This document shows, piece by piece, positions 54,996 through 63,825 of a DNA stretch of 64,000 nt. How positions within the stretch are numbered: position 1 is the stretch's first letter; every line of letters starts with the position of its first letter. The notes beneath the pieces are model-generated. The model had not been told where the DNA came from and searched no databases. It saw only the letters and a list, made by a program, of their open reading frames with translations. The stretch is from Limosilactobacillus pontis DSM 8475 (GTDB taxonomy: Bacteria > Bacillota > Bacilli > Lactobacillales > Lactobacillaceae): the NCBI RefSeq assembly GCF_001435345.1, contig NZ_AZGO01000065.1:137807-201806 (forward strand), given 5' to 3'. Made by a program: the position numbers and the translations under genes.

Positions 54996-56975
54996 GTGAC
55001 CACAAGAAAAGTAAAATATGATGATTCTTCAATTCAGGTTTTGAAGGGCCTCGAAGCAGTGCGTAAGCGGCCTGGGATGTATATCGGATCGACCGACGCC
55101 CGCGGCTTGCACCACCTGGTATATGAGATTGTCGACAATGCGGTCGATGAGGCCCTGTCCGGCTACGGGGATGAGATCAGTGTTACCATCGAACCCGACA
55201 ACGCCATCACGGTCCAGGACCACGGGCGGGGGATGCCGGTCGGGATGCACGCGTCTGGTAAGCCGACTCCCGAGGTGATTATGACCGTTCTGCACGCCGG
55301 TGGGAAGTTTGGCCAGTCCGATGGTTACAAGACCTCTGGGGGCCTGCACGGGGTGGGGGCCTCGGTTGTCAACGCCCTGTCGACCCACCTGACTTTGACA
55401 ATCGTCCGTGACCACCAGCGTTACCGGGAGATCTTCAAGGACGGTGGTCAGCCGGTTGGGACCCTGAAGAAGCTCGGCAAGACCCGGGATGGCAACGGAA
55501 CCACGGTTTCCTTCAAGCCTGACCCGGCGATCTTCACCACGACTGTCTACGACTACAATACCCTGGCCAACCGGCTGCGCGAGTCGGCCTTCCTCCTGAA
55601 GGGGATCAAGATCATCCTTACCGATAAGCGGTCCGGCCACGAGAAGCAGGACGTCTTCCAGTACAAGGATGGGATCCAGGAGTTTGTCTCCTACCTCAAC
55701 GAGGGCAAGGACACCCTGGGGAAGATCCTCTACTTTGACGGCAAGCAGGACGGGGTCGAGGTCGAAGTGGCCGCCCAATACAACGACGGCTACTCGGAGA
55801 ACCTCCTCTCCTTTGTCAACAACGTCCGGACGCCAGATGGTGGGACCCATGAGGCCGGTTTCCGCAGTGCCTGGACCAAGACCTTCAATGAGTATGCCAA
55901 GAAGGTCGGCCTCCTCAAGGCGAACGACAAGAACTTAGAGGGGAGCGACGTCCGAGAGGGCCTGACCGCGGTCGTCTCTGTCCGGATTTCTGAACGCCTC
56001 CTTCAATTTGAGGGTCAGACCAAGGACAAGCTCGGTACCCCTGAGGCCCGTAAGATCGTCGACAGCATTGTTTCTGAGCAGCTAAACTACGCCCTGATGG
56101 AGAATGGTGACTTCGCCCAGATGCTGATCCGTAAGTCGCTCAAGGCTCGGGAAGCCCGGGAGGCCGCCCGTAAGGCCCGCAACCAGGCCCGGGGCGGTAA
56201 GCGCAAGAGCAGAAAGGAACGCAACCTTTCCGGCAAATTGACCCCGGCTCAGTCCAAGAACGCCAACAAGAACGAGCTCTTCTTAGTTGAGGGGGACTCG
56301 GCCGGTGGGTCCGCCAAGCAGGGCCGGGACCGTAAATACCAGGCCATCCTCCCATTACGGGGGAAGGTCCTCAACACCGAGAAGGCTAAGCTGGATGATG
56401 TTTTAAAAAATGAGGAATTAAACACGATCATCTACACGGTTGGCGCCGGGGCCGGGTCGGAATTCAACGTCGAAGATTCCAACTACGACAAGATCATCAT
56501 CATGACCGATGCCGATGACGATGGGGCCCACATTCAGATCCTGCTGTTGACCTTCTTCTACAAGTACATGCGGCCGATGATCGAGGCCGGCAAGATTTAC
56601 ATTGCCCTGCCGCCCCTCTACCGGCTCCAGCAGGGGCGGGGAGCCAAGACGAAGATCACTTACGCCTGGACCAACGATGAGCTGACCAAGCTGACTAAGA
56701 AGATGGGCAAGACCGCCCAGCTCCAGCGGTTCAAGGGGCTCGGTGAGATGAACGCCGACCAGCTCTGGGAGACGACCATGAATCCGGCTACCCGGACCCT
56801 GATTCGGGTGCAAATTGAGGACGCTGAGCTGGCAGAGCGGCGGGTCACCACCCTGATGGGAAACAAGGTTGAGCCGCGGCGGGACTGGATTGAGCAGAAT
56901 GTTCAGTTCACCCTAAGTGACGACCAGGAATCCGATAAACTGGTTGAGAGCAAGGGACATCTAGCTAGCAAGTGA
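54996..56975 (+). CDS. parE: DNA topoisomerase IV subunit B
   Basis: ATPase subunit of topoisomerase IV, which unlinks daughter chromosomes. 659 residues. GHKL ATPase start RKRPGMYIGSTDARGLHHLVYEIVDNAVDEA; ATP lid HAGGKFGQSDGYKTSGGLHGVGASVV; TOPRIM EGDSAGGSAKQGRDRKYQA with DADDDGAHI. The start is GTG 54996, seven bases after GGGAGG. It is identified as ParE rather than GyrB by its pairing with parC immediately downstream, by the absence of recF and dnaA genes nearby, and by plsY upstream. Confidence 0.96.
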   Translation: MTTRKVKYDDSSIQVLKGLEAVRKRPGMYIGSTDARGLHHLVYEIVDNAVDEALSGYGDEISVTIEPDNAITVQDHGRGMPVGMHASGKPTPEVIMTVLHAGGKFGQSDGYKTSGGLHGVGASVVNALSTHLTLTIVRDHQRYREIFKDGGQPVGTLKKLGKTRDGNGTTVSFKPDPAIFTTTVYDYNTLANRLRESAFLLKGIKIILTDKRSGHEKQDVFQYKDGIQEFVSYLNEGKDTLGKILYFDGKQDGVEVEVAAQYNDGYSENLLSFVNNVRTPDGGTHEAGFRSAWTKTFNEYAKKVGLLKANDKNLEGSDVREGLTAVVSVRISERLLQFEGQTKDKLGTPEARKIVDSIVSEQLNYALMENGDFAQMLIRKSLKAREAREAARKARNQARGGKRKSRKERNLSGKLTPAQSKNANKNELFLVEGDSAGGSAKQGRDRKYQAILPLRGKVLNTEKAKLDDVLKNEELNTIIYTVGAGAGSEFNVEDSNYDKIIIMTDADDDGAHIQILLLTFFYKYMRPMIEAGKIYIALPPLYRLQQGRGAKTKITYAWTNDELTKLTKKMGKTAQLQRFKGLGEMNADQLWETTMNPATRTLIRVQIEDAELAERRVTTLMGNKVEPRRDWIEQNVQFTLSDDQESDKLVESKGHLASK

Positions 56976-57047
56976 GCCAAGTAATGAGACTGAGTCATTG
57001 CCCGGTCTCTTTCTTTTTCATGATGTGAATAGAAAGGATGCGTTTTT

Positions 57048-59531
57048 GTGAAGAGCGCTAAAATTGAGACCATGTCACTCGAGCAGATCATGGGTGACCG
57101 TTTTGGTCGGTATTCAAAGTCAATCATTCAGGAGCGGGCCCTGCCCGATATCCGGGACGGCTTAAAACCCGTCCAGCGGCGGATCCTGTTTGCCATGAAT
57201 AAGGATGGCAACACCTATGATAAGGGCTTCCGCAAGTCGGCCAAGTCTGTTGGGAACGTCATGGGTAACTTCCACCCCCACGGGGATAGCTCGATCTACG
57301 AGGCCCTGGTCCGGCTGAGCCAGGATTGGAAGCTTCGCGAGCCCCTGGTTGAGATGCACGGGAACAACGGGTCGATGGATGGGGATCCGGCCGCCGCGAT
57401 GCGGTATACCGAGGCCCGGCTGAGTAAGATCGCCGGCCTGATGCTTCAAGACATCGACAAGGACACGGTTGAGATGACTCTGAACTTCGATGACACGGAG
57501 AAGGAACCGACCGTCCTCCCAGCCCGGATCCCCAACCTGCTGGTCAACGGGGCTACGGGGATCTCCGCCGGGTACGCCACCGAGATTCCGACCCACAACC
57601 TGGCTGAGGTTTTGGATGCCTTGATCTACCTGCTGGGCCACCCCGATGCCAGCCTGGATAAGCTGATGGAATTTATCCCTGGCCCGGACTTTCCAACCGG
57701 TGGGATCGTCCAGGGGGTCGACGGGATTAAGAAGGCCTACCAGACGGGGCGGGGACGGATTGTCGTGCGCGCCAAGACAGCGATTGAGATCCTGCGCGGT
57801 GGACGCCAGCAGATCAACGTTACCGAGATTCCCTACGAGGTCAACAAGGCCCAGCTGGTCAAGCGGATCAACGACCTTCGCCTCGCCAAGAAGGTTGAGG
57901 GGATTGTCGAGGCCCGGGACGAGACCGACCGCAGTGGCTTACGAATCGCCATCGAGCTCAAGCGGGGCGTCAACGCCCAGGGGATCCTCAACTACCTGCT
58001 GAAGAACACCGACCTGCAGATCAACTATAACTTCAACATGGTGGCCATCGACGACCAGCGGCCGATGCGGGTCGGGTTGAAATACATCCTGGCCTCTTAC
58101 CTGGCCTTCCAGAAGCAGGTGGTCCGGCGGCGGACCCAGTTCAACCTGACCAAGGCCCAGCACCGGCTCCACATTGTCACGGGGCTGATCAAGGCCCTGT
58201 CGATCCTCGATGAGGTCATCAAGACGATCCGGGCCAGCAAGAACCGCAAGGACGCCAAGCAGAACCTGGTTGACCAGTACCAGTTCACCGCCGAGCAGGC
58301 CGAGGCGATCGTCACCCTCCAGCTCTACCGGTTGACCAACACGGACGTTACCGAGCTGGAGGATGAACAGGCTAAGCTAAGCAAGCGGATCGACGAATTC
58401 AAACTGATCTTAAACGATGATCATGAGCTGGCGGCGGTTCTGCGCCGTGAGATGCGCTCGGTCAAGAAGGAGTTTGGTAACCCGCGACGGACTAAGATCG
58501 AGGACCAGGTTGAGAAGCTTGAGGTCGATACTAAGGTCACGGTGGCCAAGGAGGACGTCATGGTCCTGGTTTCCCACGCCGGCTACATCAAGCGTAGCAG
58601 CCTGCGGTCATTCAAGGCCTCGGCCCTGGATGAAAACGGCCTGCGCGAGGATGATTACCCGCTTCTAATCCAGCAGACCACCACCCTGGCCCACCTCTTC
58701 ATGTTCACCAACCTCGGCCACGTCATCTACCGGCCCGTTCACGAGATTGCCGATGCTCGCTGGAAGGACACCGGGGAACACATCTCCCAGACAATTGGCC
58801 TGGCGGATGATGAGGAGATCATCACGGCAAAGATATTCGACCGTTTGGACCTGCCGGGGACCCTTTTGATGGGAACCAGCGATGGTCAGGTCAAACAGTC
58901 GGCCTTCACCGACTACCAGCCGGGTTCGCGCTACCGGAGTCATGCCAGCGTCGCTATCAAGCTGAAGAGCCCTAATGCGCGCCTCGTCAGTGTTGACTAC
59001 TATGAACCAGCCGACAAGAACCAGTCGTTGCTGGCGATCAGTCGGGATGGGTACGCTGTTCGCTTCGACGTTGCCGACGTGCCAGTTACCGGGATTCGGA
59101 CGGCCGGGGTTCGGGCAATCAACCTGAAGGACGATGATGTCATGGCCGACCTGGCCCTGGTCACTGACGGTCAACGGATCGCCACGATCACCCAGCGGGG
59201 AGCCTTCAAGGAGATGCCACTCGAAGAAATTGCGGTTGGTGCCCGGTCGCGGCGGGGTGAGCTAGTTCTCCACCGCCTGAAGCGCAACCCCCACCAGATT
59301 GCCGACTTCCTGGCCTACGATGCCGACTTCACCGGTAACCTCGAGGTGATCACCGACCGGCCGATGTTCCAAGACATTGCGATCAGTGACCACCACCTCG
59401 GCTCGGTTAAGTCGAATGGAACCTTCGTCATCGACACCGACACCCAGGGGACACCGGTCAAGATTCGCCGTAAGCAGGCGAACATCCTACAGGAAGTAGG
59501 CAGCGCGGTCGAGGATTCGGCCAGTAAATAA
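57048..59531 (+). CDS. parC: DNA topoisomerase IV subunit A
   Basis: DNA-cutting subunit of topoisomerase IV, 827 residues. The quinolone-resistance region PHGDSSIYEALVRLSQDWK and the catalytic tyrosine in AAMRYTEARLSKIA (about residue 120) are clear. A coiled-coil tower with the C-gate follows, then a C-terminal beta-pinwheel (about 495-810). The residues HGDSSIYEA look wild type. Start GTG 57048 follows AAAGGATG. The 72-base gap after parE contains a weak GAGAC/GGTCTC hairpin with T residues that could attenuate the second gene. Confidence 0.97.
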   Translation: MKSAKIETMSLEQIMGDRFGRYSKSIIQERALPDIRDGLKPVQRRILFAMNKDGNTYDKGFRKSAKSVGNVMGNFHPHGDSSIYEALVRLSQDWKLREPLVEMHGNNGSMDGDPAAAMRYTEARLSKIAGLMLQDIDKDTVEMTLNFDDTEKEPTVLPARIPNLLVNGATGISAGYATEIPTHNLAEVLDALIYLLGHPDASLDKLMEFIPGPDFPTGGIVQGVDGIKKAYQTGRGRIVVRAKTAIEILRGGRQQINVTEIPYEVNKAQLVKRINDLRLAKKVEGIVEARDETDRSGLRIAIELKRGVNAQGILNYLLKNTDLQINYNFNMVAIDDQRPMRVGLKYILASYLAFQKQVVRRRTQFNLTKAQHRLHIVTGLIKALSILDEVIKTIRASKNRKDAKQNLVDQYQFTAEQAEAIVTLQLYRLTNTDVTELEDEQAKLSKRIDEFKLILNDDHELAAVLRREMRSVKKEFGNPRRTKIEDQVEKLEVDTKVTVAKEDVMVLVSHAGYIKRSSLRSFKASALDENGLREDDYPLLIQQTTTLAHLFMFTNLGHVIYRPVHEIADARWKDTGEHISQTIGLADDEEIITAKIFDRLDLPGTLLMGTSDGQVKQSAFTDYQPGSRYRSHASVAIKLKSPNARLVSVDYYEPADKNQSLLAISRDGYAVRFDVADVPVTGIRTAGVRAINLKDDDVMADLALVTDGQRIATITQRGAFKEMPLEEIAVGARSRRGELVLHRLKRNPHQIADFLAYDADFTGNLEVITDRPMFQDIAISDHHLGSVKSNGTFVIDTDTQGTPVKIRRKQANILQEVGSAVEDSASK

Positions 59532-59566
59532 CCACGCTAGTTGCGCAAGAGAAACGAGGGATGAGG

Positions 59567-60061
59567 ATGAAACAAGCGTGTGAGGGCCCATTCCGTCTGC
59601 CCCGGTACGCGGAGTTGCCGACGATGGGCCTCTACTTAGAGCAGGTGACGGCCTACCTGAACACCCAGTTGGCACCCCTGGAGGATGTTCGATTGACCAG
59701 CGCAATGGTCAGCAACTACGTCAAGCACCACCTGATCACCGGACCGGTCAAGAAGCTGTACGGGCGTGACCAACTGGCTGACCTGATCTTCATTGCGGTG
59801 GCTAAGAACATCCTGCCGCTGGGCGATATTCGCGTGGCCGTTCGGGTCCAGCAGAACAGCCGCGGCGACCGGGCCAGCGCCCATGATGGTTTCTGTGAGG
59901 AGTTGGAGGCGGCGGTAGAAGTCGCTGGTAACGATCAACCGCTCTTTGTCCCGGTTACCCGGACTCCGGCCCAGCAGATGCTGCACGACCTGGCCCTGGA
60001 GGCGGCGTATAAGGCCAATGTTGACCGCTTCTTCGCCGTTACCCGGGAAGCGGGAGATTAA
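59567..60061 (+). CDS. DUF1836 domain-containing protein
   Basis: 164-residue protein matching DUF1836 by LPRYAELPTMGLYLEQVTAYLN and the helix-turn-helix-like TSAMVSNYVKHHLITGPVKKLYGRDQLADLIFIAVAKNILPLGDI. The family looks like a MerR-type DNA-binding fold without a known ligand. ATG 59567 is six bases after CGAGGG. It follows parC by 35 bases and precedes a Nudix gene by 12, so all may share a transcript. Function unknown. Confidence 0.85.
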   Translation: MKQACEGPFRLPRYAELPTMGLYLEQVTAYLNTQLAPLEDVRLTSAMVSNYVKHHLITGPVKKLYGRDQLADLIFIAVAKNILPLGDIRVAVRVQQNSRGDRASAHDGFCEELEAAVEVAGNDQPLFVPVTRTPAQQMLHDLALEAAYKANVDRFFAVTREAGD

Positions 60062-60073
60062 GGAGGAATTGTA

Positions 60074-60532
60074 ATGGCATATATCAAGGAAATTCGTGAT
60101 CTGGTGGGCCACCGACCGTTGATCTTGACCAGCGCGTCCGGGGCCCTGGTGACCAAGCAGGGGGCGGTCCTGCTCCAGGAGCGGGCCGATACCGGTGACT
60201 GGGGTTTCCCGGGCGGCTACATGGAGTTTGGTGAGACCTTTGCCCAGACTGCGGTCCGCGAATTCAAGGAAGACGCGGGGATCGTGGTCCAGCCGGTGAA
60301 GCTGCTGGGGATGTTTGATAGCGACACCTACACCTACCCAAACGGTGATCTGGTCCAGCCGGTCAATGCCTTTTACCTGGTCAACCGGGTCGATGACCAC
60401 CAGTATGCGACTAAGCTCAGCGAGACGGTGACGACCCGCTACTTCAGCCTGCATGCGCCGGCACCGCGTTTCTTCAACCGGCAGCACGCCGAGATGTGGG
60501 CGGCCCTCAAAGAATATCTGGCCAAGCATTAG
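60074..60532 (+). CDS. Nudix hydrolase
   Basis: 152-residue pyrophosphohydrolase. The Nudix box GGYMEFGETFAQTAVREFKEDAG follows the pattern with Asp in place of the second Glu of the REUxEE core, which is usually tolerated. Substrates of such proteins range from oxidised nucleotides to sugar nucleotides and cannot be told here. AGGAGG lies before the ATG. Its place after a DUF1836 gene may be incidental. Confidence 0.92.
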   Translation: MAYIKEIRDLVGHRPLILTSASGALVTKQGAVLLQERADTGDWGFPGGYMEFGETFAQTAVREFKEDAGIVVQPVKLLGMFDSDTYTYPNGDLVQPVNAFYLVNRVDDHQYATKLSETVTTRYFSLHAPAPRFFNRQHAEMWAALKEYLAKH

Positions 60533-60637
60533 AAAGCTATGCACGTTTACTGTTATTCATGATAGAATGACTATTAGAGACTGGTTCACGCACGGAATGG
60601 ATCGGTGCAAAATGTGAACAAACAGGAGGAATCTTTT

Positions 60638-61573
60638 ATGGAAAAAGAGTTAGTTTTTGGACACCAGAAGCCGGATACCGATGCGATCACGGCGGCGATG
60701 GCGTTCTCATACTTCCAAAACCAATTGGGTTACGAGACTGAGGCCGTGGCCCTGGGCGAACCAAACGATGAAACCAAGTTTGCCTTAAACAAGTTTGGTA
60801 TGCAGGCACCACGGGTAGTTAAGACCGTTGCTAACGAGGTCGACAAGGTAATGCTGGTTGACCACAACGAACCCCAGCAGAGTGTCAGTGATATCGACAA
60901 GGTTACGGTGACCCACCTGGTTGACCACCACCGCCTGGCCAACTTCAACACGGCCCAACCACTGTGGGCAACCCTGCGCCCATACGGCTGTGTCAGCACG
61001 ATCCTGACGGAAATGTTCCAGGAAAAGCACATCAACATTCCGGCCAATCTGGCGGGGATGATGCTCTCTGCCATCATTTCCGATACCCTGTTACTAAACT
61101 CCCCAACGACCACGGACCACGACCGGGAAGCCGTTAAGTACCTGGCTAAGGTTGCCGGTGTTGCGGACTACAAGGAGTACGGGGTTGCAATGCTGAAGGC
61201 CGGTGCCAACGTGGATGCCAAGGATGATGCTACCATCGTTGACGGCGACGCCAAGACCTTCGAACTCGGCGGCACTAAGATGCGGATCGGCCAGGTCAAC
61301 GCCGTGGAACTCGATGACGTCTTCAAGCGCCAGGACGACCTGGAGAAGAAGATGCACGAACTGATGGACGAAAACGGCTACCAGCTCTTCATCCTAATCG
61401 CTACCAACATCTTGAACAGCGACTCCGAGCTGCTGGTTGTTGGTGACGACACGGACAAGGTTGAAGAAGCATTCGGCCACAAGCTTGGCGACAACAAGCG
61501 GATGAATCTGCCAGGGGTTGTCTCCCGGAAGAAGCAGGTGGTTCCGCCATTGACCAAGGCCTTCGAAGGCTAA
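60638..61573 (+). CDS. ppaC: manganese-dependent inorganic pyrophosphatase
   Basis: Family II pyrophosphatase (DHH family), cytoplasmic, hydrolysing PPi and driving biosynthesis. 311 residues. Metal and phosphate ligands: [31 protein letters not shown] and the C-terminal [10 protein letters not shown] that binds substrate. ATG 60638 follows AGGAGGA; the ORF extension to 60605 is rejected. A TAGAAT -10-like box lies at 60563-60568. Confidence 0.97.
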   Translation: MEKELVFGHQKPDTDAITAAMAFSYFQNQLGYETEAVALGEPNDETKFALNKFGMQAPRVVKTVANEVDKVMLVDHNEPQQSVSDIDKVTVTHLVDHHRLANFNTAQPLWATLRPYGCVSTILTEMFQEKHINIPANLAGMMLSAIISDTLLLNSPTTTDHDREAVKYLAKVAGVADYKEYGVAMLKAGANVDAKDDATIVDGDAKTFELGGTKMRIGQVNAVELDDVFKRQDDLEKKMHELMDENGYQLFILIATNILNSDSELLVVGDDTDKVEEAFGHKLGDNKRMNLPGVVSRKKQVVPPLTKAFEG

Positions 61574-61586
61574 TCAGATATTAAAT

Positions 61587-61617
61587 AAGTGGTCTGTTAA
61601 CGCAGGCCGCTTTTTTA
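61587..61617 (+). terminator. ppaC terminator
   Basis: AAGTGGTCTG (61587-61596) pairs with CAGGCCGCTT (61603-61612) using G-T pairs, followed by a T-run. Confidence 0.88.
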
Positions 61618-61631
61618 TTTGCGGCAAAAAT

Positions 61632-61660
61632 TTGTGGAGTGTTTATTAAACGACTACAAT
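61632..61660 (+). promoter_or_regulatory. promoter of the C69 dipeptidase gene
   Basis: TTGTGG (61632-61637), a 17-base spacer and TACAAT (61655-61660). Confidence 0.6.
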
Positions 61661-61702
61661 AGGGGTAGTCACAAGTTAATTGGATAAAAAGGAGATCTTA
61701 AG

Positions 61703-63100
61703 ATGGCATGTACAACAATCTTGGCCGGTAAGCTAGCCACCGCGGACGGCTCGACCCTGGTGGCCCGCAACGAGGACTTCGGTCACGCCTATAACCCGAA
61801 GCGCTTCGTCGTGGTCGAACCGGACCAGCAACCCCGTGCGTACCAGGCGGTAACCAACAAGGCCAAGTTCGCCTTACCGGCTAACCCGTTGCGCTACACG
61901 GCGGTGCCGGAAATCCCGGCCGTCGCCAAGAGGATGGGGGTCTGGGCTGAGGCCGGGATCAACGCCGCCAACGTCACCATGTCGGCCACCGAGACCAGTA
62001 CCACCAACCCCCGGGTGCTCGGGATCGACCCGCTGGTCAAGCAGGGGGTCGGTGAGGAGGACCTGGTGACCCTGGTCCTGCCCTACATCCACTCGGCTAG
62101 GGAGGGGGTCCAGCTCCTGGGGAAGTACCTGGCCAAGTACGGGACCTACGAATCCAACGGGGTGGCATTCTCCGACAAGGATGAGGTCTGGTACATGGAG
62201 ACGATCGGTGGTCACCACTGGGTTGCCCAGCGGGTCCCTGATGACTGTTACGTGGTGGCCCCCAACTGGTTTACGGTGACCGACTTCGACTTCCGGTCCC
62301 AGGACGCGATGGCATCCAATGACCTGGAACAGTTGATCCACGATCACCACTTAAACGTCGATGGTGGGGACCGTTACAACCTCCGCCATATCTTCGGCAG
62401 CCACAACGATTCCGACTACCGTTACAACATTCCGCGGCAGTGGTACGTCCAGCGCCTCTTCAACCCGGGTGCCAATGTCCAGCCTGATGATCCGGACCTG
62501 CCGTTTGCCCGCCGACCGGAACATAAGCTAACAATCGAGGACGTCAAGTACGCCCTGAGTTCGCACTACCAGCACACCCCATATGATCCGTACAGTGACC
62601 TGGGGACCCCGGCCCAGCAGCACGCCTTCCGGCCGATTGGTCTCCAACGCAACTCAGAGGTTCATATCCTCCAGATCCGGTCGGACGTGCCGGAGAAACT
62701 GGCCGGGATCTGCTGGCTGGCGTTTGGCCCCAACGCCTACAATGCTCTGGCGCCGTTCTACACGAACGTCACCGCCACCCCGGAGGCCTACCGGAACACC
62801 GAGGAACACTTCAATATCGCCAACATGTACTGGCTGACCCACGCCCTGGCGACGATCGGCGACGAGCACCCGAAGCGCTACGAGGCGGCCATCGAGGAGA
62901 TGAAGCAGAACACCATCGCAGCTGGTCGGCATATTCTGCTGACCACCGATGTGGATGCTGCCGGGCTTGATGGGGAGGTCCTGGAAAACAAACTGACGGC
63001 GGCCAACGACCAGATCGCTGCCCAGGCCCACAAGCTGGCGATGAAGTGCCTGGGCTCGATGGTCGAGACGGGATCCCTGCAGATCCGGCTGAACTACTGA
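61703..63100 (+). CDS. C69 family dipeptidase (PepD type)
   Basis: Cytoplasmic N-terminal-nucleophile dipeptidase, 465 residues, of the lactobacillus PepD family. The nucleophile is Cys3 in MACTTILAGKLAT, exposed after removal of MA or by self-processing. VARNEDFG, GVFVGE-type turns (NGVAFSDKDEVWYMETIGGHHWVAQRVPD) and the C-terminal GSMVETG are typical. It has no signal peptide. AAGGAG precedes the ATG. Serves peptide breakdown together with PepT. Confidence 0.94.
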   Translation: MACTTILAGKLATADGSTLVARNEDFGHAYNPKRFVVVEPDQQPRAYQAVTNKAKFALPANPLRYTAVPEIPAVAKRMGVWAEAGINAANVTMSATETSTTNPRVLGIDPLVKQGVGEEDLVTLVLPYIHSAREGVQLLGKYLAKYGTYESNGVAFSDKDEVWYMETIGGHHWVAQRVPDDCYVVAPNWFTVTDFDFRSQDAMASNDLEQLIHDHHLNVDGGDRYNLRHIFGSHNDSDYRYNIPRQWYVQRLFNPGANVQPDDPDLPFARRPEHKLTIEDVKYALSSHYQHTPYDPYSDLGTPAQQHAFRPIGLQRNSEVHILQIRSDVPEKLAGICWLAFGPNAYNALAPFYTNVTATPEAYRNTEEHFNIANMYWLTHALATIGDEHPKRYEAAIEEMKQNTIAAGRHILLTTDVDAAGLDGEVLENKLTAANDQIAAQAHKLAMKCLGSMVETGSLQIRLNY

Positions 63101-63142
63101 AAAGACTACGTTAACTTTTGCACAATAATTGTCAAGAGGGGC

Positions 63143-63170
63143 TTGGCTCCTGGCGAATAACAGGTATAAT
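63143..63170 (+). promoter_or_regulatory. promoter of the 91-residue orphan gene
   Basis: TTGGCT (63143-63148), a 16-base spacer and TATAAT (63165-63170). Confidence 0.65.
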
Positions 63171-63193
63171 TATGTTGTAGGAGGGGATGCAGA

Positions 63194-63469
63194 ATGTCAT
63201 TAATGCAAAACACGTCAGATATTAACAAGACTGGCCAGCAGGTTTACCTGGTGACCCTGCTTCGGGAGAGCACCGACCAACCAATGTATCTTGACCAGAT
63301 GGTCTACGAGTCCGCTGCGGCCGGTCAGAAGTTCATGGCTAACCTGGCCACGGCCTTTGTCCGGGCCGGCTACCGGAAGGAACAGGCTGACGCTGACCAT
63401 TACAAGTTGAACAACGGTCTGGATAAGATTTCCCTGACTGGTAAGCAGCAGGATGTCTTTGAGGATTAA
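63194..63469 (+). CDS. conserved-looking hypothetical protein, 91 residues
   Basis: I do not recognise this protein. It has no membrane segment, signal peptide or clear motif; it is mixed alpha/beta in composition, with an aromatic YLVTLL strand near the start and a charged C terminus. It looks genuinely expressed: consensus TATAAT promoter, GTAGGAGGGG site about eight bases before the ATG, and a terminator-like hairpin after the stop. It is the last protein gene before the noncoding 3' end. Confidence 0.8.
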   Translation: MSLMQNTSDINKTGQQVYLVTLLRESTDQPMYLDQMVYESAAAGQKFMANLATAFVRAGYRKEQADADHYKLNNGLDKISLTGKQQDVFED

Positions 63470-63491
63470 CCTAGTTTTTGGGAGTGAAGCA

Positions 63492-63519
63492 GAACTAGCT
63501 TGCTAGTTCGTTTTCGAAC
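63492..63519 (+). terminator. terminator-like hairpin after the orphan gene, with an alternative fold
   Basis: GAACTAGC and GCTAGTTC (63492-63509) pair perfectly around two bases, followed by GTTTTC. The 3' arm can instead start a second hairpin GTTCG-TTTT-CGAAC (63506-63519), so the two are mutually exclusive. Confidence 0.6.
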
Positions 63520-63529
63520 CCCCGCAAGC

Positions 63530-63579
63530 ACAAATAGGCCTCTCGTGTTCGGCTATGCCGGGCACGGGAGGCCATTTGT
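63530..63579. repeat. long imperfect palindrome (extended hairpin)
   Basis: A continuous stem pairs ACAAAT-GGCCTC-CGTG-TTCGGC with GCCGGG-CACG-GAGGCC-ATTTGT around the loop TAT, broken only by one unpaired A and one T/G wobble. No T-run follows, so it is not an ordinary terminator. It resembles an extragenic palindromic element. Confidence 0.85.
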
Positions 63580-63741
63580 GTACTGCACTGTTTGTATTTT
63601 ATCTAGGCTGTAGTGCTTATGTTACAACCCCTTTTAAAATTTCTCCTTGCAATTTATCCATGGATCATGCATAATAATACTTAATTTAGCAATACAATTA
63701 ATTCCACTTGTATATTGTTAAGATAACTTGATTACGTAAGG
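63580..63741. other. AT-rich gene-free stretch
   Basis: This stretch is visibly poorer in G+C than the rest of the window. I find no open frame of useful length, no tRNA and no mobile-element ends in it. Confidence 0.6.
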
Positions 63742-63772
63742 ATAGGTCCCCAAGCGGGCCGATTTTTTTTAC
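63742..63772 (+). terminator. orphan terminator
   Basis: GGTCC and GGGCC around 63745-63761 form a short GC-rich stem followed by GATTTTTTTT. No gene on either strand ends here, which suggests a short transcript from the AT-rich stretch upstream. Confidence 0.65.
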
Positions 63773-63791
63773 GGCGAAATCAGCAAAATAC

Positions 63792-63819
63792 TTGCATCCT
63801 ACCCGCAACGTAGTAGAAT
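63792..63819 (+). promoter_or_regulatory. promoter of the 3'-end structured RNA
   Basis: TTGCAT (63792-63797), a 16-base spacer and TAGAAT (63814-63819), directly after the orphan terminator. Confidence 0.65.
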
Positions 63820-63825
63820 AGTTGT

